A DNA stretch of 14,035 nucleotides from the NCBI GenBank assembly GCA_035527455.1, contig DATLAN010000218.1, forward strand, positions 1 through 14,035, written 5' to 3'. Made by a program: the position numbers and the translations under genes. Under the pieces are notes generated by a model. The model ran no database searches and had not been told where the DNA came from. It worked only from the letters and a program-made list of their open reading frames with translations. Origin of the DNA: DATLAN01 sp035527455 (GTDB taxonomy: Bacteria; Planctomycetota; Planctomycetia; Pirellulales; Thermoguttaceae). This document shows, piece by piece, positions 1-6,664 of the stretch; the stretch's first letter is position 1; each line of letters starts with the position of its first letter.

Positions 1-8
1 GAAGGAGG
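1..8 (+). promoter_or_regulatory. Shine-Dalgarno site of the sulfatase gene
   Basis: GAAGGAGG is a near-perfect anti-16S match nine bases before the ATG at 18. It stands out because most other starts in this window have weak or no such site. Confidence 0.75.
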
Positions 9-17
9 CTCCAGACC

Positions 18-1508
18 ATGCCGCAATCCAGTTTCTTCAGGCTGACGGCGTTGTGCGTCGTCTTTCTCGGTTCCCTGGTTGCCCTCCGGTCGGCACGGGC
101 CGATACAAGCCCGAAACGCCCCAACGTGCTGTTGATCTGCGTGGACGATCTCCGCCCGCAGCTTGGCTGTTACGGCTGCGGCGAGATGGTCACGCCGAAT
201 ATCGATCGGCTGGCGGAGGAAGGCCGGGTGTTCACGCGGCATTACGTGCAGATTGCCGTTTGCGGTCCTTCGCGATGTTCGTTGCTCACCGGCCGGCGCG
301 TGCTGCAAAGCTGGGACTGCTGGGCCGAAGACCGCAAACGAACGCAGGAACCCGAAAACCCGGTCTCGATCGCCCATCTGTTCCACCGCGGCGGTTATCG
401 AACGGTCTCAATCGGCAAGGTCAGCCACGAGCCGGGCGGGACGTTGCCGCCGCAGTACACCACGCACCAGATCCCCTTCAGTTGGGACCTGGCGATGGGA
501 CCCAGCGGCCCGTGGCAAGACCCATGGCGGGCGTTCTTTGCTTATGCCCACGGAAGGGCGTACAACGCGATCATCCGCTGGGCCAAGAATGAACCGCCCC
601 GTTTGCCGTTCGAAGCGGCCGACGTGTCGGACGAGGGCTATGCCGACGGGCTGATCGCTCGCTTGGGGGTCGAGCAGTTGCAGGATCTGAAATCACGCGG
701 CGGACCGTTCTTCCTGGCCGTGGGTTTCTTCAAGCCGCACCTGCCGCACAACGCGCCGAAGAAATACTGGGACCTTTACGATCCGGAGAAGGTCGGGCTG
801 GCGCCGAATCCGTTCCCGCCGAAGAACGTCGATCCGGCGATCAGTTGTTATCCCAGCCTGGAGTTGACCACCCATTACCACTGGCCGCACGGGGCCAGTA
901 ACGTCCCGCCTGCCCAGGCTCGAAACCAGCGGCACGCCTACTTCGCGTGCGTCAGCTACGTCGATGCCCAGATCGGCAAGGTGCTGGACGAGCTGAAACG
1001 CCTGGGGCTCGACCGCAGCACGGTCGTCGCGTTGTGGGGCGACCACGGCTGGCATTTGGGCGAGCACGACATGTTCGGCAAGTGTACGAACTTCGAAATC
1101 GCCACCCGAAGCCCCTTGATCGTCAAGGTTCCCGAAATGCCCCAGCCGGGCAAACCCGCCGACGGACTGGCCGAGACGGTCGATCTCTATCCCACGCTGG
1201 CTCAGTTGGCCGGACTCGCTGCGCCGGAGGATCTGGCCGGTTGCAGTCTGGTGCCGATGCTCGACGACCCCGGCGCCCCGGGAAAACCCGGCGCCATGAG
1301 CTGTTTCCACCGCGGCGGAGGATTCTTCGGAAAGGCCCTGCGAACGGACCGCTACCGGATCGTCGAGTGGATCCACAAGAAGACGGGCGAGGTCGCCCAA
1401 ATCGAACTCTACGACCATCAGACCGATCCCCAAGAGAACGTCAACATTGCCGGGGAGCAGCCGGAGGTGGTGAAGCGGTTGCTTGCGCAGTTGCACGCGA
1501 CCCAGTAG
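18..1508 (+). CDS. Secreted sulfatase, iduronate-2-sulfatase-like (family S1)
   Basis: This 496-residue protein probably hydrolyses sulfate esters on sulfated polysaccharides outside the cytoplasm. Residues 1-28 look like a Sec signal peptide: a hydrophobic core (about 9-23) and an Ala-Arg-Ala cleavage site before Asp29. The mature part opens with the metal-binding Asp pair D43-D44. Cys82-Gly-Pro-Ser-Arg86 is the C-x-P-S-R motif whose Cys is converted to formylglycine. A KPHLPHNAP segment near residue 240 and G-D342-H343-G-W-H-L-G-E-H with K355 nearby match the iduronate-2-sulfatase branch. No inactivating change is visible. GGAGG at 4-8 sits nine bases before the ATG and fixes the start. The gene converges on lutB with a 47-base gap. 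The family is certain; the exact glycan is not, because S1 sulfatases cannot be assigned substrates by eye. A formylglycine-generating enzyme must be encoded elsewhere. Confidence 0.93.
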   Translation: MPQSSFFRLTALCVVFLGSLVALRSARADTSPKRPNVLLICVDDLRPQLGCYGCGEMVTPNIDRLAEEGRVFTRHYVQIAVCGPSRCSLLTGRRVLQSWDCWAEDRKRTQEPENPVSIAHLFHRGGYRTVSIGKVSHEPGGTLPPQYTTHQIPFSWDLAMGPSGPWQDPWRAFFAYAHGRAYNAIIRWAKNEPPRLPFEAADVSDEGYADGLIARLGVEQLQDLKSRGGPFFLAVGFFKPHLPHNAPKKYWDLYDPEKVGLAPNPFPPKNVDPAISCYPSLELTTHYHWPHGASNVPPAQARNQRHAYFACVSYVDAQIGKVLDELKRLGLDRSTVVALWGDHGWHLGEHDMFGKCTNFEIATRSPLIVKVPEMPQPGKPADGLAETVDLYPTLAQLAGLAAPEDLAGCSLVPMLDDPGAPGKPGAMSCFHRGGGFFGKALRTDRYRIVEWIHKKTGEVAQIELYDHQTDPQENVNIAGEQPEVVKRLLAQLHATQ

Positions 1509-1558
1509 CCGATGTCCGCCGAGGGGCGGAACGTACCCAGTTCCGGCGAATTCGGCTA
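1506..1558. terminator. GC-rich inverted repeats between converging genes
   Basis: The gap between the sulfatase and lutB stops holds a TCCGCC/GGCGGA stem with a GAGG loop (1515-1530) and an overlapping GGAAC/GTTCC pair (1528-1544). An outer TAGCCGA/TCGGCTA pair overlaps both stop codons. There is no T-run, so a role as a bidirectional terminator is only a guess from position. Confidence 0.3.
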
Positions 1559-2956
1559 CTGTCGGCGGCGTTTCCACCAGTGGCGAAACGGCCGACCGGA
1601 GGGCTTGGGCAACTCGCGGCCGCGGGTCCAGGCGCCCAGCTTGCCGGGGTGCCAGGGGAGGAACTTCGCCAGCCGCACGCCCAGCCGCACGGCCCGCATC
1701 GCCAGACGGTACCGCCGCGGGCCGCTCATCGCCCAGGCCCAGAGCTTCCACGTTAGCCGCTCGCGGGCGGAGTTCATCGGCGACGGTTCGTTGACCGCCC
1801 GATGCCGCAGATGGACCAATTGATGCGGGATATCGATCCGCACTGGGCAGACCTCCTGGCAGGCCCCGCAGAGCGACGAGGCGAACGGCAGCGTGGCGGC
1901 CCGGTCCAGCCCGACCAGGTGCGGCGTGATGATCGACCCGATCGGACCCGGATAGACCCAGCCGTAGGCCCAGCCGCCCACGCGGCGATAGACCGGGCAG
2001 ACGTTCAGGCACATGCCGCAGCGGATGCAGCGCAGGGCCTCCCGGGCGGCCGGATCGTTGAGGATCTTCGAGCGGCCGTTGTCCAGGATGATCACGTACA
2101 GCTTCCGGCCGGAAGTCGCGCCGTGGATCAGGTGGGTGTACGTCGTCAGCTTCTGTCCTGTGCCCACCCGGGCGAGCATGTTCAGGAAGAGCGGCAGGTG
2201 ATCGATCCGCGGGAGCACCTTTTCCATGCCCATCAGGGCCACGTGGATCGGCGGCGTGGAGGTCGAGAGTCCTACGTTCCCCTCGTTTTCGACGATGACC
2301 AGCGTGCCGGTGTCGGCGATCGCGAAGTTCACGCCCGAGGTGCCCATGTCGGCGCGGAGGAATTCCTCGCGGAGGCGTCGCCGGGCGATGTTGGTCAGGT
2401 GTTGGTGCTCGGCACTGAACTCTTCGCCCAGCTTCTCGGAGAACAGCCGCCCGACCTCTTCGGCCGAGAGGTGCAAGGCGGGCGTGACGATGTGGGTGGG
2501 GCGTTGTTCGGCAAGCTGCACGATGTATTCGCCCAGATCGGTTTCCAACGCCCGAATGCCGGCCGCCGCCAGCTTGTGGTTCAGCTCCATCTCCTCGCTG
2601 ACCATCGACTTGCCCTTGACCACCGTCTTGACGTTGTGCTGCCGGGCGATGTCGAGCACGTGGCGGTTGGCCTCTTCGGCGTCTTGGGCCCAAAGGACCT
2701 TGGCGCCCCGCGCGGTGATGTTCTGCTCGAACTGGACCAGCAGCTTGTCGAGGTTGGCGACCGCGTGGGCCTTGACGGCCTGGGCCTGCCGGCGCCAATC
2801 CTGCCAATAGGGAATCGCGTCGGTGACCTGCCGGTTTTGCCTGGTGGAACGCACGGCCGCTTCCCCGGTGGCCTTCGACCCGGCCGGGCGATAGAGTCCG
2901 GCCGTTTGCTCCTCGAGGAACGGGGCCCCTTCGAGATGGACGTCTTGATTCGACAT
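1556..2956 (-). CDS. lutB: LutB-type iron-sulfur lactate utilisation protein
   Basis: The 466-residue protein belongs to the LutB/YkgF family, a component of the LutABC complex that oxidises L-lactate to pyruvate in the cytoplasm. The N-terminal two thirds (about 60-290) is an LUD domain, including GTSGVNFAIADTGT near 205-218. A ferredoxin-like region follows: C310-x2-C313-x2-C316-x3-C320-P and C363-x2-C366-x3-C370-P. The C-terminus is Arg/Trp-rich. I start at the ATG at 2956; an upstream in-frame TTG at 2995 would begin inside the repeat hairpin and gives an unlikely leader. The length is close to Bacillus LutB. It follows lutA after 88 bases that contain a 19-bp inverted repeat. No lutC follows: the next gene is the convergent sulfatase. 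Cluster and LUD motifs all look intact. Confidence 0.92.
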   Translation of the reverse strand: MSNQDVHLEGAPFLEEQTAGLYRPAGSKATGEAAVRSTRQNRQVTDAIPYWQDWRRQAQAVKAHAVANLDKLLVQFEQNITARGAKVLWAQDAEEANRHVLDIARQHNVKTVVKGKSMVSEEMELNHKLAAAGIRALETDLGEYIVQLAEQRPTHIVTPALHLSAEEVGRLFSEKLGEEFSAEHQHLTNIARRRLREEFLRADMGTSGVNFAIADTGTLVIVENEGNVGLSTSTPPIHVALMGMEKVLPRIDHLPLFLNMLARVGTGQKLTTYTHLIHGATSGRKLYVIILDNGRSKILNDPAAREALRCIRCGMCLNVCPVYRRVGGWAYGWVYPGPIGSIITPHLVGLDRAATLPFASSLCGACQEVCPVRIDIPHQLVHLRHRAVNEPSPMNSARERLTWKLWAWAMSGPRRYRLAMRAVRLGVRLAKFLPWHPGKLGAWTRGRELPKPSGRPFRHWWKRRRQ

Positions 2957-2973
2957 GAAGATCACTCGCTTTA

Positions 2974-3038
2974 GCCGCTTGCGGCTTCGCAACAAGACGC
3001 TTGATTATGATGACTTTCCTTGCGAAGCCGCAAGCGGC
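2974..3038. repeat. 19-bp perfect inverted repeat between lutA and lutB
   Basis: GCCGCTTGCGGCTTCGCAA at 2974-2992 is repeated as its exact reverse complement at 3020-3038, with a 27-base loop. A transcript from lutA into lutB would form a very stable hairpin, which could block, process or stabilise the message. The same 19-mer recurs at 9619-9637, so this is a dispersed element rather than a site unique to this operon. Confidence 0.85.
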
Positions 3039-3044
3039 CCTTGA

Positions 3045-3821
3045 TTACTCCACACCCGCGTCGAGCACTTCGGCGATGTGCTTGACTTGGATGTGCCGCG
3101 TATCGGGATCTCGCTCGAGCATCCCGCCGATGTGCATCATGCAGCTTATGTCGGGCGAAACGACCACCTCGGCCCCGCTGCGGACGATGTTCTCCACCTT
3201 GGCCTTCCCCATCGACAGCGACACCTCGGGCATCTTCACGCTGAACGTGCCGCCGAATCCGCAGCAGTCGGGCATGTCGGGCAGCTCGCAGTAGGTCAGG
3301 TCGCGGACGTTCTTCAACAGCTCCAGCGGCGGCTCGACCACGCCCAGCTCCCGCCGCGTGTGACAGCCGTTGTGCAGGGTCACCTTGTGCGGGAACCGAG
3401 CCCCCGTATCGGTCACGCCCAGGACCTCGACCAGAAACTCGGTCAACTCGAACACGCGGCGACCCACGTCGGTCACGTGCCGGTCCGCGTCGACGTGCCC
3501 GAAGAAGACCCGGCACATCGCCGAACACGAACCCGAGGGCGAAACGATCCAGCGATGGTCGGCGAACACCTTGCAGAAGTGACGCACCACCTTCCGGGCT
3601 TCTTCCCAATAGCCCGAGTTGAACGCCGGCTGGCCGCAGCACGTCTGCTTCTCAGGAAAGACGACCGGCACGCCGAGCCTCTGGAGCAACCGGGCGGTGG
3701 CCCGGGCGATCCGCGGATAGAACTGGTCGACGTAACACGGAACGAACAGCGCCACCGGCTCGCCCCGCTGATACGGCGGGTCGTCTTGCCGGGGGGCGGG
3801 GGTGTGGGCGGGTTGGATCAT
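3045..3821 (-). CDS. lutA: LutA-type (CCG-domain) lactate utilisation protein
   Basis: This 258-residue protein is the LutA/YkgE-type subunit, related to the C-terminal part of glycolate oxidase subunit GlcF, and works with LutB in L-lactate oxidation. Two CCG (DUF224) modules are present: C29...C61-C62-G-Q-P-A-F-N-S-G, and C153-H...C186-C187-G-F-G-G. C99, C103 and C227 are extra conserved-looking cysteines. The ATG at 3821 is chosen; a TTG at 3845 would add eight residues. Even from 3821 there is a Pro-rich extension of about 20 residues before the usual start of the fold (PVALFVPCYVDQF), so the start is less certain than the identity. No good ribosome site is visible. A promoter-like pair lies at 3913-3941 and a hairpin at 3861-3883 in the leader. 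It is the first gene of a lutA-lutB operon. Confidence 0.92.
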   Translation of the reverse strand: MIQPAHTPAPRQDDPPYQRGEPVALFVPCYVDQFYPRIARATARLLQRLGVPVVFPEKQTCCGQPAFNSGYWEEARKVVRHFCKVFADHRWIVSPSGSCSAMCRVFFGHVDADRHVTDVGRRVFELTEFLVEVLGVTDTGARFPHKVTLHNGCHTRRELGVVEPPLELLKNVRDLTYCELPDMPDCCGFGGTFSVKMPEVSLSMGKAKVENIVRSGAEVVVSPDISCMMHIGGMLERDPDTRHIQVKHIAEVLDAGVE

Positions 3822-3860
3822 CAGCAAATCACGGGGCGCGGGCAAGACACCAACTGATCT

Positions 3861-3883
3861 CCCCTCTCCCTCTGGGAGAGGGG
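3861..3883. repeat. CCCCTCTCCC hairpin repeat upstream of lutA
   Basis: CCCCTCTCCC and GGGAGAGGGG form a perfect 10-bp stem with a TCT loop, followed by CAGGGGGTGAGGG. The arrangement is of a kind I have seen as a dispersed repeat in many bacterial genomes (recollection, not checked). Here it would lie in the lutA leader between the putative promoter and the start codon. Confidence 0.7.
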
Positions 3884-3912
3884 CAGGGGGTGAGGGCAGA
3901 CACTATCGCACA

Positions 3913-3941
3913 TTTATACCGTCTTTCCGTCAGCCTGACCA
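3913..3941 (-). promoter_or_regulatory. Possible sigma-70 promoter of lutAB
   Basis: Read on the minus strand, TGGTCA (3941-3936), 17 bases, then TATAAA (3918-3913) match the -35 and -10 consensus at four and five of six positions. This predicts transcription starting near 3906, about 85 bases before the lutA ATG. It lies in a local AT-rich patch between pyrC and lutA. Confidence 0.42.
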
Positions 3942-3956
3942 GAAGGCAAAGAACAA

Positions 3957-4003
3957 GTGGGGCACGATTGCATCGTGCCAGGCACGTTGGAAACGTGCCC
4001 CAC
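3957..4003. repeat. Tandem GGCACG hairpins downstream of pyrC
   Basis: Two adjacent hairpins: GGCACGAT-TGC-ATCGTGCC (3961-3979) and GGCACGTT-GGA-AACGTGCC (3981-3999). They are framed by GTGGGGCACG at 3957 and CGTGCCCCAC ending at 4003, so the whole block is also roughly palindromic. The second hairpin is the same family as the three at 10958-11045. The block sits ten bases past the pyrC stop and could end or protect that transcript, although no T-run follows. Confidence 0.8.
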
Positions 4004-4004
4004 G

Positions 4005-4015
4005 GCAAGCGGCTA
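4005..4015 (-). repeat. Partial copy of the GCCGCTTGC repeat at the pyrC stop codon
   Basis: On the minus strand TAGCCGCTTGC starts with the pyrC stop codon and matches the first 11 bases of the repeat seen at 2972 and 9617, which are also preceded by TA. At 11 bases it may be chance, but its exact alignment with the stop is worth recording. Confidence 0.35.
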
Positions 4016-5284
4016 TCGGCGGAACTTCACGCGGCCGCCGACGATGACCGTTTCGGCGCGGCCGGTCAGCTCCCAGCCGGCGAACGGGGTGTTGGTGCTC
4101 TTCGAGCGGAACTCGGCCGGATCGACCGTCCAGCGGACCTTCGGGTCGATGATCGTCACGTCGGCGTCGGCGCCGATCTGCAGCGTGCCTTTGGGGATGT
4201 GCAGGATGCGGGCCGGGTTGCAGGTCATTCTGGCCAGGGCGGCCGGCCAGTCGAGGTGGCCCGGCTCGATCAGCCTGGTCACCACCAGCCCCAACGCGGT
4301 CTCCAGCCCGACGATGCCGAAGGGGGCCCGATCGAGTTCCTGCATCTTCTTCTCTTTGGCGTGCGGGGCGTGGTCGGTGGCGATCACGTCGATCGTGCCG
4401 TCGATCAGCCCGTCGATGCAGCCCTTCACGTGCCCTTTGCCCCTCAGCGGCGGGTTCATCTTGAAGTTGGAGTCGAACGACCGCAGGCTCTCGTCGGTGA
4501 GGCTGAAGTGGTGCGGGCAGACCTCCGTGGTCACGCGCACGCCGCGCTGTTTCGCCCGGCGTACCGCGTCGATGCTCCCGCCGGTGGAGACGTGCATCAG
4601 GTGGTATCGCCCCCCGGTCGCCTCGGCCAGCGCGATGTCGCGGCTGACCATCACGTCCTCGGCCGCGGTGGGCATGCCGGCCAGCCCGAGGATCAGCGAC
4701 GTGAGCCCCTCGTGCATCACGCCGTGTTCGGTCAACTCGCGGATCTCGGCGTGGTTCAAGACGGGCTTGTCGAACATCAGGCAGTATTCGAACGCCCGGC
4801 GCATCAACTCGGGGTCGTAGATCGGCGCCCCGTCGTCGGTGAAAGCCACGGCGCCGGCCTTGACCAACTGGCCGATCTCGGCGAGTTCCTTCCCTTCGCG
4901 GTTTTTGCTCACGCAGGCGATCACGAACACGTTGCAGTTGTCGGCCCGGGCCGCCTGGCCGCGGACGAACTCGACGGCCCCCTGCGTGTCGATGGGCGGA
5001 TCGGTGTTGGGGACGCACGCGATCGACGTGAACCCGCCGGCCAACGCGGCGGCCGTGCCGGATTCGATCGTCTCGTCCTCTTCGCTTCCCGGCTCGCGGA
5101 GGTGGACGTGCATGTCGATCAGCCCGGGAGAAACGATCTTGTCGGTCGCGTCGATGATCGTTTCCCCTCCACGAGGTTTAGCGTCGTAGGCGGCAATGCG
5201 GCCGTCGGCGATCAGCAGGTTGGTCACACGGTCGATTTGCTGCGAAGGATCGATCACGCGGCCGTTTTGGATCAGGATGGGCAT
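4013..5284 (-). CDS. pyrC: Dihydroorotase (class I, zinc amidohydrolase)
   Basis: Dihydroorotase interconverts N-carbamoyl-aspartate and dihydroorotate, step 3 of pyrimidine synthesis. The 423-residue protein has the class I signature set. H59 and H61 are in D-M-H-V-H-L-R-E-P-G; F-T-D-D151-G gives the bridging Asp; H178 (L-N-H-A-E) and H231 (H-V-S-T) are further ligands; E-V-C-P-H-H-F is near 254-260; and D304 is the catalytic Asp in T-D-H-A-P-H. All are intact, so this is an active enzyme, not the inactive pyrC' type that partners some PyrB proteins. The ATG at 5284 starts the typical N-terminus MPILIQNGRVIDP. An in-frame ATG at 5356 lies in repeat DNA and would only encode translated repeats. 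Six G residues (C on the coding strand) immediately precede the start, so there is no Shine-Dalgarno site. It follows pyrB by 145 bases and is probably co-transcribed. Confidence 0.95.
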   Translation of the reverse strand: MPILIQNGRVIDPSQQIDRVTNLLIADGRIAAYDAKPRGGETIIDATDKIVSPGLIDMHVHLREPGSEEDETIESGTAAALAGGFTSIACVPNTDPPIDTQGAVEFVRGQAARADNCNVFVIACVSKNREGKELAEIGQLVKAGAVAFTDDGAPIYDPELMRRAFEYCLMFDKPVLNHAEIRELTEHGVMHEGLTSLILGLAGMPTAAEDVMVSRDIALAEATGGRYHLMHVSTGGSIDAVRRAKQRGVRVTTEVCPHHFSLTDESLRSFDSNFKMNPPLRGKGHVKGCIDGLIDGTIDVIATDHAPHAKEKKMQELDRAPFGIVGLETALGLVVTRLIEPGHLDWPAALARMTCNPARILHIPKGTLQIGADADVTIIDPKVRWTVDPAEFRSKSTNTPFAGWELTGRAETVIVGGRVKFRR

Positions 5285-5325
5285 GGGGGGAGGGATTAGG
5301 GGCGAGGGATTGGGGATTGGGGACG
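5285..5325. repeat. G-rich heptamer repeat adjoining the pyrC start codon
   Basis: After six Gs at 5285-5290, five seven-base units run AGGGATT, AGGGGCG, AGGGATT, GGGGATT, GGGGACG (5291-5325). On the pyrC coding strand they read as C-rich AATCCCC-type units ending directly at the ATG, where a ribosome binding site would normally be. Confidence 0.75.
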
Positions 5326-5330
5326 CGTTT

Positions 5331-5428
5331 GTCATTAGACATTCGTCATTAGACATTCGTCATTAGACATTCGTCATTAGACATTCGTCATTAGACATTC
5401 GTCATTAGACATTCGTCATTAGACATTC
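5331..5428. repeat. Seven perfect tandem copies of a 14-nt unit between pyrB and pyrC
   Basis: GTCATTAGACATTC is repeated seven times without error from 5331 to 5428, followed by a partial copy GTCATTC at 5429-5435. The unit is two related heptamers, GTCATTA and GACATTC. On the minus (transcribed) strand each unit contains TAA, TGA and ATG. Because 14 is not a multiple of three, stops occur in all frames. The partial copy supplies the TGA stop of pyrB. Confidence 0.95.
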
Positions 5429-5429
5429 G

Positions 5430-6392
5430 TCATTCGCTCAGTCTTCCGCCGATCAGCCACAACACGGCCATGCGGACGGCCACGCCGTTGGTGACCTGCT
5501 CCAGGATGGCCGATTGGGGGCCGTCGGCCACGTCGGGGGTGACCTCCACGCCCCGGTTGATCGGCCCGGGCGCGAGGATCAGGATATCGTTTTTCGCCTT
5601 CGCCAGCCGCTGGCGGTTCATGGCGTACAGGTGGGCGTATTCGCGGACCGAGGGGAACGGCCGCGAATACTGCCGCTCGAACTGGATGCGCAACAGGTTC
5701 AACACGTCCACCCGGGGCAGGATCGCGTCGAGACTGTACGAGTACTCCACGCCGATCTCCGCCCAACGGGGCGAGACCAGCGTCGAGGGGCCGCAAACGA
5801 TCACGTGGGCTCCGAGCTTCTTCAGGCCCCAGATGTTCGATCGGGCCGTGCGGCTGTGGGCGATGTCGCCGACCAGGGCCACGGTGAGCCCCTCCAAACT
5901 GCCGCGGCGCTGGCGGATGGTCATGATGTCGAGCAGGCCCTGGGTGGGATGTTCATGCGGCCCGTCGCCGGCGTTGATCACCCCGCTCCGGATGTTCTGG
6001 GCCAAGAGTTGCGGGCTGCCCGGCGTGCGGTGACGAAGAATGACGATGTCGACTCCCATCGCCTCGATGTTCTTGGCCGTATCGATGAACGTTTCGCCCT
6101 TCGAGAGGCTGCTGGTGGCGGAGGAGAAATCGACCGTATCGGCCCCCAGGCGTCGGGCGGCCAGGGAGAAGCTGATCCGTGTGCGGGTGGAATTCTCGAA
6201 GAACAGATTCACGCAGGTCTTGCCCGTCAGAAGCGGGATCTTCTTTCGGCCCTCGATCATCGCCTGCTTGAACTGCTCGGCCGTGTCGAGGATCAGCGTG
6301 ATCTCCTCGGCCGCAAGCTCCTCGAGCGTCAACAGGTGCCGCCGGGTCCAGGCTGCCGGCACGGTGTCGAACGGAGCGGTTTCGGTGCTCAT
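5430..6392 (-). CDS. pyrB: Aspartate carbamoyltransferase, catalytic subunit
   Basis: The enzyme condenses carbamoyl phosphate with aspartate, the committed step of pyrimidine synthesis. The 320-residue protein has the carbamoyl-phosphate loop F-F-E-N-S-T-R-T-R (64-72), S-L-S-K98-G-E, H-R-T-P-G (121-125), H148-P-T-Q, the aspartate-binding R-I-Q-F-E-R-Q near 235-241, and L-A-P-G-P-I-N-R-G near 273-281. Length and motifs are normal for a stand-alone catalytic chain. No pyrI regulatory gene is adjacent. The ATG at 6392 is chosen with AGAGGG about 12 bases upstream; the longer frame to 6563 merely translates a repeat and has Arg-rich nonsense composition. The last codons run into the heptamer repeat tract, which provides the TGA. 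It is the first gene of a pyrB-pyrC unit, divergent from the cyclase gene. Confidence 0.95.
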   Translation of the reverse strand: MSTETAPFDTVPAAWTRRHLLTLEELAAEEITLILDTAEQFKQAMIEGRKKIPLLTGKTCVNLFFENSTRTRISFSLAARRLGADTVDFSSATSSLSKGETFIDTAKNIEAMGVDIVILRHRTPGSPQLLAQNIRSGVINAGDGPHEHPTQGLLDIMTIRQRRGSLEGLTVALVGDIAHSRTARSNIWGLKKLGAHVIVCGPSTLVSPRWAEIGVEYSYSLDAILPRVDVLNLLRIQFERQYSRPFPSVREYAHLYAMNRQRLAKAKNDILILAPGPINRGVEVTPDVADGPQSAILEQVTNGVAVRMAVLWLIGGRLSE

Positions 6393-6501
6393 CGTGCCGC
6401 GAACCCTCTGGGCCACCCGATTGAACAAGTCATTCCTGCGCGGCCGCCGATGCAGACGCCGCTGCCAGCCCTCATTTCTTGGACGGTGTACTCCGAAAGC
6501 C

Positions 6502-6590
6502 GTCGAAAAAGGGGACAGGCACCGGGCCGCCGTACGCTTTTCGCGACTCCGCAGCCAAAACATGGCCCGGAGCCAGTCCCCATTTTCGAC
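6502..6590. repeat. Inverted-repeat element with 27-nt arms (REP/MITE-like)
   Basis: Arms at 6502-6528 and 6564-6590 are reverse complements at 24 of 27 positions, flanking a 35-base centre. The core of the left arm is GGGGACAGGCACCGGGCC; the right arm read in reverse is GGGGACTGGCTCCGGGCC. All three differences are A versus T. It lies in the pyrB/cyclase divergent region and contains no gene. It resembles paired repetitive extragenic palindromes, but no transposase is nearby. Confidence 0.75.
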
Positions 6591-6651
6591 TCGCCGCCTC
6601 CAGTGTGAGATTCTAGCAAGCGGCGGGAATGCTGCAAGGAGCGGCCGCCGC

Positions 6652-6657
6652 TATAAT
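6652..6657 (+). promoter_or_regulatory. Possible -10 box (TATAAT) of the cyclase gene
   Basis: A perfect TATAAT lies seven bases before the ATG at 6665, so the predicted first transcribed base is about the A of the start codon. No convincing -35 hexamer is seen at 16-18 bases. If real, the mRNA is leaderless. Confidence 0.45.
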
Positions 6658-6664
6658 CGAAAAC

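Noticed and set aside
693..2807. Minus-strand frame of about 700 codons across the sulfatase and lutB
   Set aside because: It is out of frame with lutB, antisense to the sulfatase, and Arg/Pro-rich nonsense.
3802..4047. Small plus-strand protein between pyrC and lutA
   Set aside because: Its translation (PSPSGRGAGGEG, then ARWKRAPR) is made of the CCCCTCTCCC and GGCACGTT repeats, so it is not a gene.
5285..5356. N-terminal extension of pyrC to the ATG at 5356
   Set aside because: It would encode only heptamer repeats. The family N-terminus begins at 5284.
5331..5428. Possible CRISPR array
   Set aside because: The unit is 14 nt, with perfect head-to-tail copies and no unique spacers; it is a simple tandem repeat.
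6393..6563. N-terminal extension of pyrB to 6563
   Set aside because: The added residues translate the inverted-repeat element and are unlike any carbamoyltransferase. The ATG at 6392 fits the family length.
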